From: Bradyrhizobium icense
Lineage (GTDB): Bacteria; Pseudomonadota; Alphaproteobacteria; Rhizobiales; Xanthobacteraceae
DNA: 64,000 nt
Direction of reading: 5' to 3'
NCBI RefSeq assembly: GCF_001693385.1
Contig: NZ_CP016428.1
Location: forward strand, 5,394,001-5,458,000
Positions 47,871-56,960 of the stretch are shown one piece after another. The notes under the pieces are model-generated. The model was not told the DNA's origin. It made no database searches and saw only the letters and a program-made list of their open reading frames with translations. Positions within the stretch are counted from its first letter, which is position 1, and each line of letters begins with the position of its first letter. The position numbers and the translations under genes are program-made.

Positions 47871-49028
47871 TCAAATAAGGTGCTCTCGGTTCTCACCGGC
47901 TTTGACTCGTCTGATCGTACCCACAAATTGCCGAAAGACAGCGCGTAACCCGGCGCGCTTCAGAGCGTCTGCTCTCCGGTACCCGGAGCCCTGATTGTCC
48001 TTTGGCCCATGAGCCACAGCGCGAACAAAGCGGCAGATGCGCCCAATTTTCTCTCTGAGTGGCCCCCGTGCATCTGGCCGATTTCGTTAACCGAGACCGG
48101 CGAAACTTGAAGGTATCCGGCAGAGATGGCTGCATGTAACAATTCTTCACCGGCTGGAGAGCGAACGATGGCCAAGTTGGTTCCGGGCGCCTCTTTGTAA
48201 ATGGGTTTTCCTTCCTGCAGTATCCAGCCATCGGGTGCAGAGATATCAGCCACCTCTCCAATCGCGTCGGGACAAATCTTGCAGCAAAATTGAACTTTAT
48301 AGCCATATTTCCTTCCGCCTTTTTTGCCGCGCCAAGCGTCTCCGTATGACAAGTCATAAATGGCTCCGTCTCGAGTGCGGACGCGGAGCGGGCCAGGCCA
48401 CCCCTCCCCTCGGTATCGAAATAAGTCGACGTCCTGCTCGTCGAGGCCATGGTGGCGCACAATGGCTTTAGAAATGTGAGCGTTAGGAATACCGCCGCAG
48501 AACATTATCAGCATGTATGTAACAAGCCGCTCGACCCGAGGATCGATACGACCAAGGGCGCGAATAGCGGAAATGTCACAAGGCTTCGCGATCACGGCGA
48601 ACCGTGTGCCCTTGTCGAGCAGACGAGAGGTGATGATGGACCATAGCGCGACTGCGCCGAAGCCAATAATTCGTCAGGCTTTCTCGAGATTGTCGATATT
48701 GTATAACGGACGGCCGGATCGCTCGACCAGGATCGATGGATCTCACGCATCGGTCCCCACAAGGATGAACGACGACTCCTTCTGGTCTGCCGGGTCCTTC
48801 AACCGAAACGCCTGGGCAGGTGGCCATGATCTGGGCGTTCTTCTCGTCTTCGACTTTCTTTCTGACGAGGGGCCGCATATTACCTTCGACATTAATACCC
48901 ATAGATATCGCCGGACCGGCGATGCTGGCACATAGTCCACATCCGGTGCAAAGGCCTGCACCAACCACGTGCTCGACGGTCGCGGCCGACGCCGCGCGAG
49001 AGTTTTTAGAACTAAGTTGATTTTTCAT
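47871..49028 (-). pseudogene. FrhB-like 4Fe-4S flavoprotein pseudogene, copy B
   Basis: Starts at ATG 49028 (MKNQLSSKNSRAASAATVEH) with the cluster motif GAGLCTGCGLCASIAGPA and IMATCPGVSVEGPG. A deletion removes the region matching AAGGILTALGRYLL of copy A. A frameshift leads to the long middle frame PCDISAIRALGRIDPRVERL, FCGGIPNAHISKAIVRHHG, LDEQDVDLFRYRGEGWPGPL and FCCKICPDAIGEVADISAPD. Another frameshift precedes the end ENREHLI (stop 47871). The family binds an Fe-S cluster and FAD, with the F420 or other redox partner unknown here. The two copies are damaged differently, so each was probably functional once. Confidence 0.8.
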
Positions 49029-49293
49029 TGTGGATTATTCCTTCACCTGCGGTGAGCGGAGCAATGGACGGCATTGAGCAGTCGGATGAGCAAATGAATG
49101 TAGAGCGTGTCGACGCCTTAAAGGCACGAAACTCGATCCCGGGGACCGGAGTAATCTGCAAAGGAGGCCGAAGCCCTGCTTCTCGGTCCGGTAGTTGCGG
49201 CGGTCGCCGAAGCCATACCTGTCGAGCATCAGCGGCTCGACGCTACCCTTCATGAAGCACCGCTCTTCTGAAAGATCAAGTTCACGGCCGAAT
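49029..49293. other. Spacer with an unassigned coding-like fragment
   Basis: The minus strand at about 49160-49253 reads MKGSVEPLMLDRYGFGDRRN and YRTEKQGFG. It looks like part of a real protein but is too short to assign. The rest shows nothing recognisable. Confidence 0.35.
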
Positions 49294-49905
49294 TCATCCT
49301 GAACTGGGTATGGTCGCGGCGAAGGCAGGCACCGCCGCCGCGAAGGCGTCGTACCAAGCGTGCAGGCGCGGATGGGTCTCGCGCCAGGTGCCGTCGAAAC
49401 GAAAATCTCGATAGCCGAGCAGGCAGGCTAGCGCGATCTGGCCAACATTGGGCATGCCGGACAGGTCCGGCGGCGCGGCTTCGAGCGTGTCAAGGGCGCG
49501 CTCGATCTTTCCGGCTTGCTTATCGACCCAGCGGGCGACGCGCTGCTCGGGGGTCCGGTACCAGTCCTCGCACATAAGGAGGTAGTTCGCATCGAGCGCC
49601 CCGTCGCACAAAGCCTGCAGTCTCAGGGCGGCGAAGCGCGCCTCGGGCTCGCGCGGAATGATGCATCCGCCCCCAGCGAGATGATCGAGATATTCGAGGA
49701 TGACGGGCGAGTCGTAGAGGGCGCTGCCGTTCTCGCGCACAAGCGTCGGGACCTTGCTGAGCGGATTCTGCTGCCGGAGCGGGTCACCGGGGTCGTTAAC
49801 ATCGGCGTCGCGCATTTCGAAGCGACCGGCGAGACCGAGCAGCTGAACGGCAATCCGTATTTTGCGTACATAGGGCGAAGCGGGGTGCCAATACAGGATC
49901 ATCAT
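49294..49905 (-). CDS. Glutathione S-transferase family protein
   Basis: A 203-residue protein with a thioredoxin-like N-terminal domain (MILYWHPASPYVRKIRIAVQ, NPLSKVPTLVRENGSALYDS, PVILEYLDHLAGG). It also has an all-helical C-terminal domain (CDGALDANYLLMCEDWYRT, LACLLGYRDFRFDGTWRE). The SPYVRK segment and the cis-proline VPTL are the expected glutathione-site elements. GGGAG eight bases before ATG 49905 supports the start; the upstream in-frame ATG at 50007 lacks similarity. It appears intact, and its substrate is unknown. No clear operon partner. Confidence 0.9.
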   Translation of the reverse strand: MMILYWHPASPYVRKIRIAVQLLGLAGRFEMRDADVNDPGDPLRQQNPLSKVPTLVRENGSALYDSPVILEYLDHLAGGGCIIPREPEARFAALRLQALCDGALDANYLLMCEDWYRTPEQRVARWVDKQAGKIERALDTLEAAPPDLSGMPNVGQIALACLLGYRDFRFDGTWRETHPRLHAWYDAFAAAVPAFAATIPSSG

Positions 49906-50365
49906 GCGACGAACTCCCATCCGCCACACTCCGGCCGAACGAAGCTGAGATCGGTGAAGCGCTTCGCGACGACGTCGGTAGCCCGTTCGGCGTTCACATT
50001 CATGCAAGTATAGCTCCCTTTAACTCTCTTTTCATGCAATGGACCATCAATTAGCGCCTGAATCCAGCGATCTTGGCCGACTTGGATGAATTGACACGCC
50101 GCGAGCGAAGGCGCGAGAGACACGGGACGCGCGGTATTCCATGCACGGAGGCGCCTGAAGGCTCGGGCGCTCGCAGCCCTTCCGATTTCGTTCAGTGCTG
50201 GCTCCTCTCAGCCTCTGCTCGTGAAGTTCGAAGGGCGTATATCAGGCGAGCGTGTTTCAGGACATGGGCGAGAAGCACGTCGAGAAGCACTAGCTGACCA
50301 GGTCAACCACGTAAATTCTACTACCAGCGCATAGCCGAACCTCTCCAGCGGCGAGAGCGTTAACA
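49906..50365. other. Gene-free stretch
   Basis: About 460 bases without a recognised gene. A minus-strand frame at 49902-50123 has no family motif. It lies between the GST start and the end of the metallo-beta-lactamase-fold gene. Confidence 0.35.
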
Positions 50366-52297
50366 TCAAGGATGTTGCATCTGGCGTTTATCGGCTGGCA
50401 AGACAGGTAAAGGCTGAGCTGGCCAATCTCCGGAAACTGAGACTAGCGCTTCACACACGGGTCCCTGCGATACACCGTCGATCAGAATCTCGGCGGTAAT
50501 GAGCCGACGTCGCGGATCGACCTGAGATGGCGCAGTAGCCCAAAGCAGTATCTTATCCTGCTCCCCGGGCTGAAGCGTGATGCTTTGCGTTTTTCCATCC
50601 GAGGTCCAACCGAATGCCGGCAGAAGGCGAGCGCTGTAGACAGCCATGCGCTCCAAGTTGTTGCGAATCTCAATTGTGTAGTCGACCCCGCTACCTGGAC
50701 TTGTTTCTGAAACGTATGGCAGCATTCGCGCCCAAAATAGATCGATAAAATGATTCACAGGCTCACCTACGACATCGCGGAAAGCTGCTTCCTTACGTTC
50801 GATGTAGTCCGTGTACTCGGCAATCCTCGACTGATCCATGGTAATCAGCTCCCCGTGTCCGGGGCATATGAGATCAGGCAGCGTCGCTCGCATCACCTTC
50901 GCGCACTGGCGATGCATCTCCAGCTGAAAGCTGTTGCGCATGACTGTCGTCTGGACAGGGATTTCGCGCTCGATTCCTCCGGCGTGAGGATTGGAGAGAG
51001 ACAGATTGTCCCCTCCAAAGATGATCCGCTTTCCGTCGATTTCACCAAAGACAATCGAGTGGAATTCGGTTTGTCCCGGCGCATAGTGAACTTGGAAATC
51101 GAATCCTCTCCAGTGAAACCCTTCACCATCGCGCAGGATCCGTTGCACTTCGATCGGTTTGTGGAAGCACGACGGAGTACTCGCCCATGCAGCAGGATCC
51201 GCAATGACCTTGGCGACGCAGTCAAGCGCCCAGCAGTGGGTGCCGAAATGTCGCTGAAGGAGGGGTATTCCGCAGACATGGTCGTCGTGAACGTGCGTGG
51301 GAACCACAAGCTCGATATCCCGCACTCCATAATCGTCACGCAGTTGATCGACATGGCGCTCTATGAAGCGCAGCGCCTGCGGGACATCGTGATCGGAGGT
51401 CGCATGAACATGTCCTACAGTGGCCAACCCGTAATCGATCAGCATCGCGTGACCGCTTCCACTCAAAACAATGTAGAAATTGGAGCAAGTGTATGGCCCG
51501 GCCCACAGAAGATGTTCCGTAATTTTCTGCAATCTGCTCTCGCGAAGGGCTTCGCTGTCCTTGAACGGAATTCCGCGCCCTGACGTGAAAAGTCCACCTA
51601 TATCAGCGAGTGTCTCGAGCCTTGATTCAAGCTCTTCAATATTCGGCTTCACCTCACAGATCGGCGCTCCATGCGAAGGATAGGCAATCTCCGGCCTCTC
51701 CTTTTTTAGCGCGGGGATCGATTGCATTGTGAATTCAACGCCAAGAAGATCTCCATAGGCATATTCCATGGCGTGAAGCTGATATAGTTTTCCGCCACTT
51801 GTCATCAGATCGCCTATAAAAGCGATTTTCTTCCCGTCCACTTCGGCGATTAAGGCGACCATCCCGTATGTATGTCCCTTTGCCGGTAGGATACGGAACT
51901 CGTATTCCTCCCAGACAAAAGTGCCATAGTCCTCGAGAACAGCATCGACTGGAAGATTTTTCCCCAGCGAGAAAAACGTGTTGCTGTCGTTGAGATTGTC
52001 GTAGAGGCGCCGAGCTTGCCAACATGCTTCGACATTGTCGAACAAGTGACGTTCGTATTCCGGCACGGCCACTTTTGCTCCAGCCTGCTGAAGACTAGGC
52101 GTTCCCCAGCACTGGTCCCGGTGGTGATGTGTATGTAAAACCCAGTCGACTCGCTCGATCCCGATAGCGGCAAGATGCTGCATAACGGCGCCTGATCCTG
52201 TATCGATCAGTAGGCACTCCGTGCCACTTTTCAGAACGTAAACATTACAAGTGTCCCGATACTCCCAAAGATTTTCGGAGCGCCGGATCAAAGACAT
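50366..52297 (-). CDS. Tandem metallo-beta-lactamase-fold hydrolase
   Basis: A 643-residue protein with two MBL-fold domains. Domain 1 (about 1-215) has HTHHHRDQCWG (His57, His59, Asp61, then Gln62 where His is usual), LPAKGHTYGM and IAFIGDLM. Domain 2 (about 265-500) has a complete HxHxDH motif, VPTHVHDDHVCG (His335, His337, Asp339, His340), and IIFGGDNLSLS. A beta-rich C-terminal region (about 545-643) follows. Domain 2 could bind two metals, and domain 1 has an altered site. The start at ATG 52297 follows AGGAAA. The gene is intact and isolated. Substrate unknown; ester, thioester or sulfonate hydrolysis are all possible for the fold. Confidence 0.85.
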   Translation of the reverse strand: MSLIRRSENLWEYRDTCNVYVLKSGTECLLIDTGSGAVMQHLAAIGIERVDWVLHTHHHRDQCWGTPSLQQAGAKVAVPEYERHLFDNVEACWQARRLYDNLNDSNTFFSLGKNLPVDAVLEDYGTFVWEEYEFRILPAKGHTYGMVALIAEVDGKKIAFIGDLMTSGGKLYQLHAMEYAYGDLLGVEFTMQSIPALKKERPEIAYPSHGAPICEVKPNIEELESRLETLADIGGLFTSGRGIPFKDSEALRESRLQKITEHLLWAGPYTCSNFYIVLSGSGHAMLIDYGLATVGHVHATSDHDVPQALRFIERHVDQLRDDYGVRDIELVVPTHVHDDHVCGIPLLQRHFGTHCWALDCVAKVIADPAAWASTPSCFHKPIEVQRILRDGEGFHWRGFDFQVHYAPGQTEFHSIVFGEIDGKRIIFGGDNLSLSNPHAGGIEREIPVQTTVMRNSFQLEMHRQCAKVMRATLPDLICPGHGELITMDQSRIAEYTDYIERKEAAFRDVVGEPVNHFIDLFWARMLPYVSETSPGSGVDYTIEIRNNLERMAVYSARLLPAFGWTSDGKTQSITLQPGEQDKILLWATAPSQVDPRRRLITAEILIDGVSQGPVCEALVSVSGDWPAQPLPVLPADKRQMQHP

Positions 52298-52871
52298 TTC
52301 ATTTCCTGCCGGATGAGAAAATCGTGGTGTCCCCGCCCGAGCGGCCACGTGGTCGGCGCTTCGAAAAATGTTCGGCGGCGATCTGTCTGAGGTCGTCGGA
52401 CGTCGCTAAACTTGTGGTCCCAGCTCCCAAAAACTCGCGAAATGCGCGCGGGCGCCGATTTCGCATGCTAAACGCTCTTGAATCGACATACTTACCTGCG
52501 AAGGGAACTAAAAATGGCTGACCATCTCGTGCTCCTATGCCGCGTCCCCGAATTGAGATTGGTTTAGCCGCGTCATTGTCTTTGCATCCCAAAGCGGGGC
52601 GGCTCGTCAACAGTGTTGTGGCTCGACACAGTAGTGATGGATCGAATAGATTACCTACAACGGATCTAAGGTCGACGACTAAATTGTGCGTTCGAGCGCG
52701 CATTTCGACGCCGTTACACCCGCACAACATTTACTCCATTCGTGAAGCCGCAGTTCCACAATTCTATCGAAATAGTTGAGCTCGATCACAGACCACGCCG
52801 CAGCGCTCCTCTGCAGCTGCGGAGCTTTTTGATGAGTTCGGGCTGAAGCCGCGAGGTTCAGGCCGTCCTCC
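52298..52871. other. Gene-free stretch upstream of the MBL gene
   Basis: About 570 bases. A minus-strand frame at 52299-52730 is open but shows no motif and overlaps the expected promoter. I see no supportable gene. Confidence 0.35.
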
Positions 52872-53131
52872 TCCTTGGGCCGACAGCGGCGGCGAGAGCC
52901 TGCAGGACGAAGATGAGATCTCCAACCAACATAACGTTCCCTGCTTGCATGCACTTGAAGGAAAATGACGGTCCTCCGAAAGCGTGTACTTGGTTGGCGC
53001 CGCCTCGCTGAGCAGAATGTTGCGCGAATTGGCCGATGGTTGAGATCCTCTGCTGATGATTTCCTAAACTTTCCACAGCTTATGGATCTAAGGCATTTCT
53101 GCGTTGGTGCTCACCTCGCGCGCGCTTGAGG
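52872..53131 (+). repeat. Diverged 240-260-bp repeat, copy 1
   Basis: Aligns along its length with 54253-54492: GAGCCTGCAGGACGAA at one end, TCGCTGAGCAGAATG in the middle and a GTGCTCAC...GCGC...CTTGA-type end. In this copy the reading frame present in copy 2 is broken (ESVYLVGAASLSRMLREL, then a stop). Similarity is mosaic rather than near-identical, so the duplication is old. Confidence 0.55.
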
Positions 53132-53264
53132 TTACGGCTGCTGTCCGGAACCCATGGCTGATCCGCTCATTGTTCGCGGTCGCGTTCGTCACTCAAGATT
53201 TGCGCAAACCGATCGACGATTTCATCCAACCTGGTCCTGTTGCGGATTCGGTCCATGTTATCGG

Positions 53265-53400
53265 GGAAACGAGGTCTCAGATGAGATCCGGTCAACTTGG
53301 TGCAGAAGCTGCCTCTTCACGGTCGGTTTGAACGAAAAGATGATCTCTTTGCCCTCGGCGCAGCGGTAAGCTCCATATGGGCTAAAGACGGATGGTTCGA
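53265..53400 (-). pseudogene. Class III CoA-transferase scrap
   Basis: The minus strand reads FSPYGAYRCAEGKEIIFSF, the C-terminal-half signature of CaiB/BaiF enzymes (SPYGAYxCADGKEIxxxV). Only about 40 residues are recognisable, and they adjoin the CoA-synthetase fragment. Confidence 0.55.
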
Positions 53401-53424
53401 GCCTGCTCGCGAAGTGTGGTAGCG

Positions 53425-53957
53425 GTAGGTCTCGATCAACGCCGGCTCGTTGTAGTAGGTGAAGGTGTTGTGGTCGAGCGGATTGGCCACCGCGACCAGT
53501 GGCCCGAGCGTCGATTTGACAAGGGCGCGGTGCTGGTCGGTGAGGCGCGGGGAAATGCACAAAGCGCCCTTCCGCGCTGTCGGCCATCACCGAGGCTTCG
53601 CCACCCGAGGCGCTCATCGACGACAGCCGGTTGTCGGGCAGAGGTCCGGTCACGTGCAAGAGCTTGAGCGCTTCGATGAATGATGGAATGGAATCGACGC
53701 GGGCGGTGCCGAGCCGCTTCAGAAAAGCGCCGGAAGCAGCGTCCGAGCCGGCAAGAGAGGCGGTGTGTGACACCGTCGCTAGTCTTGCCTGCTCGGGGCG
53801 GCCGAGCTTCATCGCGATGATGGGCTTCTTCAACTCGCGCGCTCTGGCTGCCAGCATTTCGAAACCTGAAACCGAATCGAAGGCCTCGATATGCAAGCCG
53901 ACCGCGGTGACGCGCTCGTCCTCGATCTGACCGAAGCCCAAATCGGAGAGGCCGGTT
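53425..53957 (-). pseudogene. Duplicate fragment of the ADP-forming acyl-CoA synthetase gene
   Basis: Nearly identical to 46038-46530. It encodes DERVTAVGLHIEAFDSVSGF through SSMSASGGEASVMADSAEGR. It retains the roughly 30 bases (around 53500-53530) that are missing from the larger copy, so it preserves the ancestral sequence there. It carries its own frameshift nearby. Both ends stop abruptly: at an IS630 fragment on the right and a CoA-transferase scrap on the left. Confidence 0.85.
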
Positions 53958-54292
53958 TGTGCGCGAGAGGCGGTCGGAACAAGGAAGTCGCAGCCAAGCT
54001 GGGCCTGGACCGGCAGACGGTAGGAAAATGGCGGCGGCGTTTTGTGGAGCGGCGCGTGGCCGGGCTGCACGATAAGCCGCGTTCCGGGGCGCCGCGAACG
54101 ATTGATGATGCCCGCATCGAAGCGGTGATCGTGCGGACGAAGGAGAACTGACCCGAGAACGCCAGCTATTGGAGTTCCCGCGGCATGACGAAGGCCAGCA
54201 GCCAGTCGGTGTCGACGGTGCAACGCATCTGGCGGGCCTTCGGAATCCAGCCGCCGCCGGCGCGAGCCTGCAGGACGAACAAGAGCCCCAAC
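53958..54292 (+). mobile_element. IS630-family transposase N-terminal fragment
   Basis: Plus-strand frames read NKEVAAKLGLDRQTVGKWRR, RFVERRVAGLHDKPRSGAPR and TIDDARIEAVIVRTKEN. After a stop comes a stretch equivalent to YWSSRGMTKASSQSVSTVQR. This is the helix-turn-helix region and linker of IS630-type transposases. The DDE core is absent. Confidence 0.8.
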
Positions 54293-54492
54293 CGACATGA
54301 CGCTCGACATAATTATTGGCATTTGGAGGAAAGATGACGGATATGTTCAGTGAAAGCGTGGGCTTGGCCGGAATGGCGTCGCTGAGCAGAATGTCTCGCG
54401 AACTGCCGATGACTGAAATTCCTGCTGGTGATCTCCTACGGATGCACCGCATATCTGCATTGCCCGTTGCGTGCTCACATTGCGGGCGCTGA
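54253..54492 (+). repeat. Diverged 240-bp repeat, copy 2
   Basis: The counterpart of 52872-53131. It contains an open small frame with a strong ribosome site, annotated separately. It begins within the end of the IS630 fragment, so the IS element may have carried or captured part of it. Confidence 0.55.
54334..54492 (+). CDS. Possible 52-residue small protein
   Basis: GGAGGAAAG is followed immediately by ATG 54334 and the frame MTDMFSESVGLAGMASLSRM, SRELPMTEIPAGDLL and a tail ending CSHCGR. The ribosome site is good but close (3-5 bases). The diverged copy at 52.9-53.1 kb has the same frame broken, so this could be a remnant of a larger gene's 5' end rather than a functional small protein. 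No family recognised. Confidence 0.3.
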   Translation: MTDMFSESVGLAGMASLSRMSRELPMTEIPAGDLLRMHRISALPVACSHCGR

Positions 54493-54575
54493 ACAACAGG
54501 AGCGGCAAGATGAGATTACCCTTCAGCATGCGCCGGCGCTTTCGCCATCGTCGCCATCGACTTCTCTCTCGGTTC
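54470..54575 (-). pseudogene. PotB-like permease N-terminal scrap
   Basis: The minus strand reads RRRMLKGNLILPLLLFS, compared with RRRKLKAFTLVLPLLLFI at the start of the intact permease. It is flanked by a similar GGCGGCGAGGAGAACGGAAG spacer. It indicates a further lost copy of the transporter operon next to the complete one. Confidence 0.5.
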
Positions 54576-54873
54576 CTCCGCTGGAGGCGGCGAGGAGAAC
54601 GGAAGGTGCCGAACGCTGTCCAAGATGCCTTCATCAGTGCCACGACGAATGGATTTGGTCCGCTCGGAGTCGATCAACTAGATGGTCGAGTTGACGACGC
54701 CGGCCTCTTGCGAGCGCCCGCTCTGAGAGCGATTGCGCTGCTTGATGTAACGCAGTAGAGGATCGATCTTTCGTGTACGCTGTCGGATATAGTTCCAAGC
54801 CGGTGGCGGTTGCGCAATGGCTTGGCGATGCTTTCTGAGATGGCGTAAGGACCTCAAGATCGGACAGGAACCG

Positions 54874-55713
54874 TCAGGTGTTGCGGATGCCGCGCAGGCG
54901 CTCCGATCGCCGCCTCAGCAGCTCAACGGTAGTCAGCATGGTAATTGAGAGCAGGATCAACACGGTAGCGGCCGCGGTTATCGTCGGACTAATCTCCTCG
55001 CGGATGCCGGAAAACATGGCCTTCGGTAAGGTGCGCTGCTCAGGACCGGCGACGAAAAGTGCGATCACCACCTCGTCGAAGGAGGTGAGAAAGGCAAAAA
55101 GCGCACCGGAGATCATGCCCGGCAGGATGAGCGGCAGTGTTACCTTGAAGAAGACGGTGACCGACGGCGCCCCGAGTCCAGCGGCTGCCCGGGTCAGCGT
55201 GTGATCGAACCCGATCAAGGTCGTGGTCACAGTGATGACGACGAACGGAGTGGCCAGCGTGGTGTGCGCCAAGATTAGTCCGGTGTAGGTATTCACCAGT
55301 CCGAGATCGGCATAGAAGAAATATAGGGCCACCGCGGTAATTACTACCGGGATGATGATGGGCGAGATCAACAGACTCATCACCGCCGCGCGCCAGGGGA
55401 AGTTCGGGCGGCTGAGTCCGAGGGCGGCGAGCGTGCCCAGAACAGTCGACAGCAGCGTGACCGATACGGCGACGAAAATCGAGTTATGTAGCGCGCCCTG
55501 CCACCGGTCAGTCAAAAGGAACTCCTCATACCAGCGCAGCGACAGCCCCGGCATCGGATAGCTGAAGAATGGCACGGAATTGAAGGAAAGTGGGATGATC
55601 ACGAGGATCGGCGCGACCAGATACAGCAGCACCGCCCCACAGATCAGCCGATGCAAATAGTACCAGGCTTTCTCAATCGGCGAGGCATACGCGAAAGCGG
55701 CCATCGTTCTCAT
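54874..55713 (-). CDS. PotC-like ABC transporter permease
   Basis: A 279-residue inner-membrane permease with six predicted transmembrane segments. These include LICGAVLLYLVAPILVIIPL near the N-terminus and AATVLILLSITMLTTVELL near the C-terminus. The cytoplasmic EAA loop AAAGLGAPSVTVFFKVTLPL contacts the ATPase. It pairs with PotB to form the translocation channel. Its ATG overlaps the PotB stop by four bases, showing translational coupling. ATG three codons downstream is an alternative start. It is the only PotC gene in the window. Confidence 0.93.
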   Translation of the reverse strand: MRTMAAFAYASPIEKAWYYLHRLICGAVLLYLVAPILVIIPLSFNSVPFFSYPMPGLSLRWYEEFLLTDRWQGALHNSIFVAVSVTLLSTVLGTLAALGLSRPNFPWRAAVMSLLISPIIIPVVITAVALYFFYADLGLVNTYTGLILAHTTLATPFVVITVTTTLIGFDHTLTRAAAGLGAPSVTVFFKVTLPLILPGMISGALFAFLTSFDEVVIALFVAGPEQRTLPKAMFSGIREEISPTITAAATVLILLSITMLTTVELLRRRSERLRGIRNT

Positions 55714-56960
55714 CCCATCTTGATCCGGTCGACGCCAACCAGCTTGTTAAAGACATAATAGAGCACCAAAGTCGCGATGAGCAGGATGAAACCGAGGGCC
55801 GAAGCCATACCCCAGTTGAGTTGCTCGTTCGTGTAGTAGGCGATGAAGTAGGCGATCATCTGATCGCTCGGCCCTCCAACGAGCGCGGGCGTGATGTAGT
55901 AGCCCAGGCACAGAATGAATGTCAGCAGGCAGCCGGCGGCGATCCCCGATAGAGTTTGGGGGAAGTAAACCTTCCAGAAAGCGTAGAATGGACCGGCTCC
56001 GAGCGAACGGGCGGCGCGGACATGGCTTGGCGAGATCGTCTTCATGACGCTATAGATCGGCAGGAGCGTGAAGGGCAGCTGGATATGGGTCATGGCCACG
56101 ACCGTGCCGAGCCGGTTGAAGATGAGCTCCGCGGGCTGCGATATGATATGCAGTGCTATCAGCGCGTCGTTAACGAGGCCATGCTGCTGCAGGAGCACGA
56201 CCCACGCCGTGGTGCGCACTAGTACCGAAGTCCAGAACGGCAGCACGACCATGATCATCAGCGGATTGCTGATCCTGGGCGGCAATGTCGCCAGGAGATA
56301 GGCCACCGGGAAACCCAGCAGCAGGGTCGCGACGGTAACCCCGACGCTGATACCTAGCGTGCGCAGGAAGGCGTCGCGGAAGATCGATTGATCCGGCGGC
56401 GAGGCGACGATCTTGCTGTCGGAGTCATATTGGTAATCGATCGAACGCAGCAGGTAGTAAGCTGTATAGGCCGAACTTCCGCGTTTCAGCAGGCTCCATA
56501 TGTCGCGCTGACCCCAGATCGGATTGATCTCGATCATCGTCGCTTTGTAGGGGCCGCCGGAAAGCGTGCTCGCCTTGCGAGCGCTCGACGTTACCTCACT
56601 GCCGACGCCAGACAGTTGATAGTTCATCCGCTGGCCGATCGCTCCCGTGGTTCTCTGCGCCCAAGCCTGCTTGAGGTCTTCGGCGAGAGCGGCATAGGCG
56701 TTCTCGTCGGGCAAGTCCTTGCCGTCCCACCCGCTGAGAGCCGCCATCGTCCGCGGCATCAACGCTAGCAGCGTATCGTCATGAACCGCGTTGAACATCA
56801 TCCGCGTGATCGGAAAGGCGAAGGCGATCAGGATGAACAACAGAAGCGGCAGCACCAGGGTAAAAGCCTTCAGCTTGCGTCGGCGCTCGACCCGCTGCAG
56901 TTGGGCTCGCAGCGGCACGCTGTCGAAGCGGCCGGCGATTTGGGCAGCCATGGTCACCAT
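55710..56960 (-). CDS. PotB-like ABC transporter permease
   Basis: A 416-residue permease from ATG 56960, preceded by GAGAGGAA. An open upstream extension to 57047 overlaps the binding-protein gene and is unlikely to be translated. The first transmembrane segment (TLVLPLLLFILIAFAFPITR) is followed by an unusually long periplasmic segment of about 150 residues. Five more membrane helices follow, with the EAA loop RAARSLGAGPFYAFWKVYFP. A large extracytoplasmic insert is known in PotB-like transporters for opine or polyamine-type substrates. It lies between the binding-protein gene and PotC in one operon. Confidence 0.93.
   Translation of the reverse strand: MVTMAAQIAGRFDSVPLRAQLQRVERRRKLKAFTLVLPLLLFILIAFAFPITRMMFNAVHDDTLLALMPRTMAALSGWDGKDLPDENAYAALAEDLKQAWAQRTTGAIGQRMNYQLSGVGSEVTSSARKASTLSGGPYKATMIEINPIWGQRDIWSLLKRGSSAYTAYYLLRSIDYQYDSDSKIVASPPDQSIFRDAFLRTLGISVGVTVATLLLGFPVAYLLATLPPRISNPLMIMVVLPFWTSVLVRTTAWVVLLQQHGLVNDALIALHIISQPAELIFNRLGTVVAMTHIQLPFTLLPIYSVMKTISPSHVRAARSLGAGPFYAFWKVYFPQTLSGIAAGCLLTFILCLGYYITPALVGGPSDQMIAYFIAYYTNEQLNWGMASALGFILLIATLVLYYVFNKLVGVDRIKMG

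Noticed and set aside
52299..52730. 143-residue minus-strand frame upstream of the MBL gene
   Set aside because: It has no motif or ribosome site and overlaps the expected promoter region.
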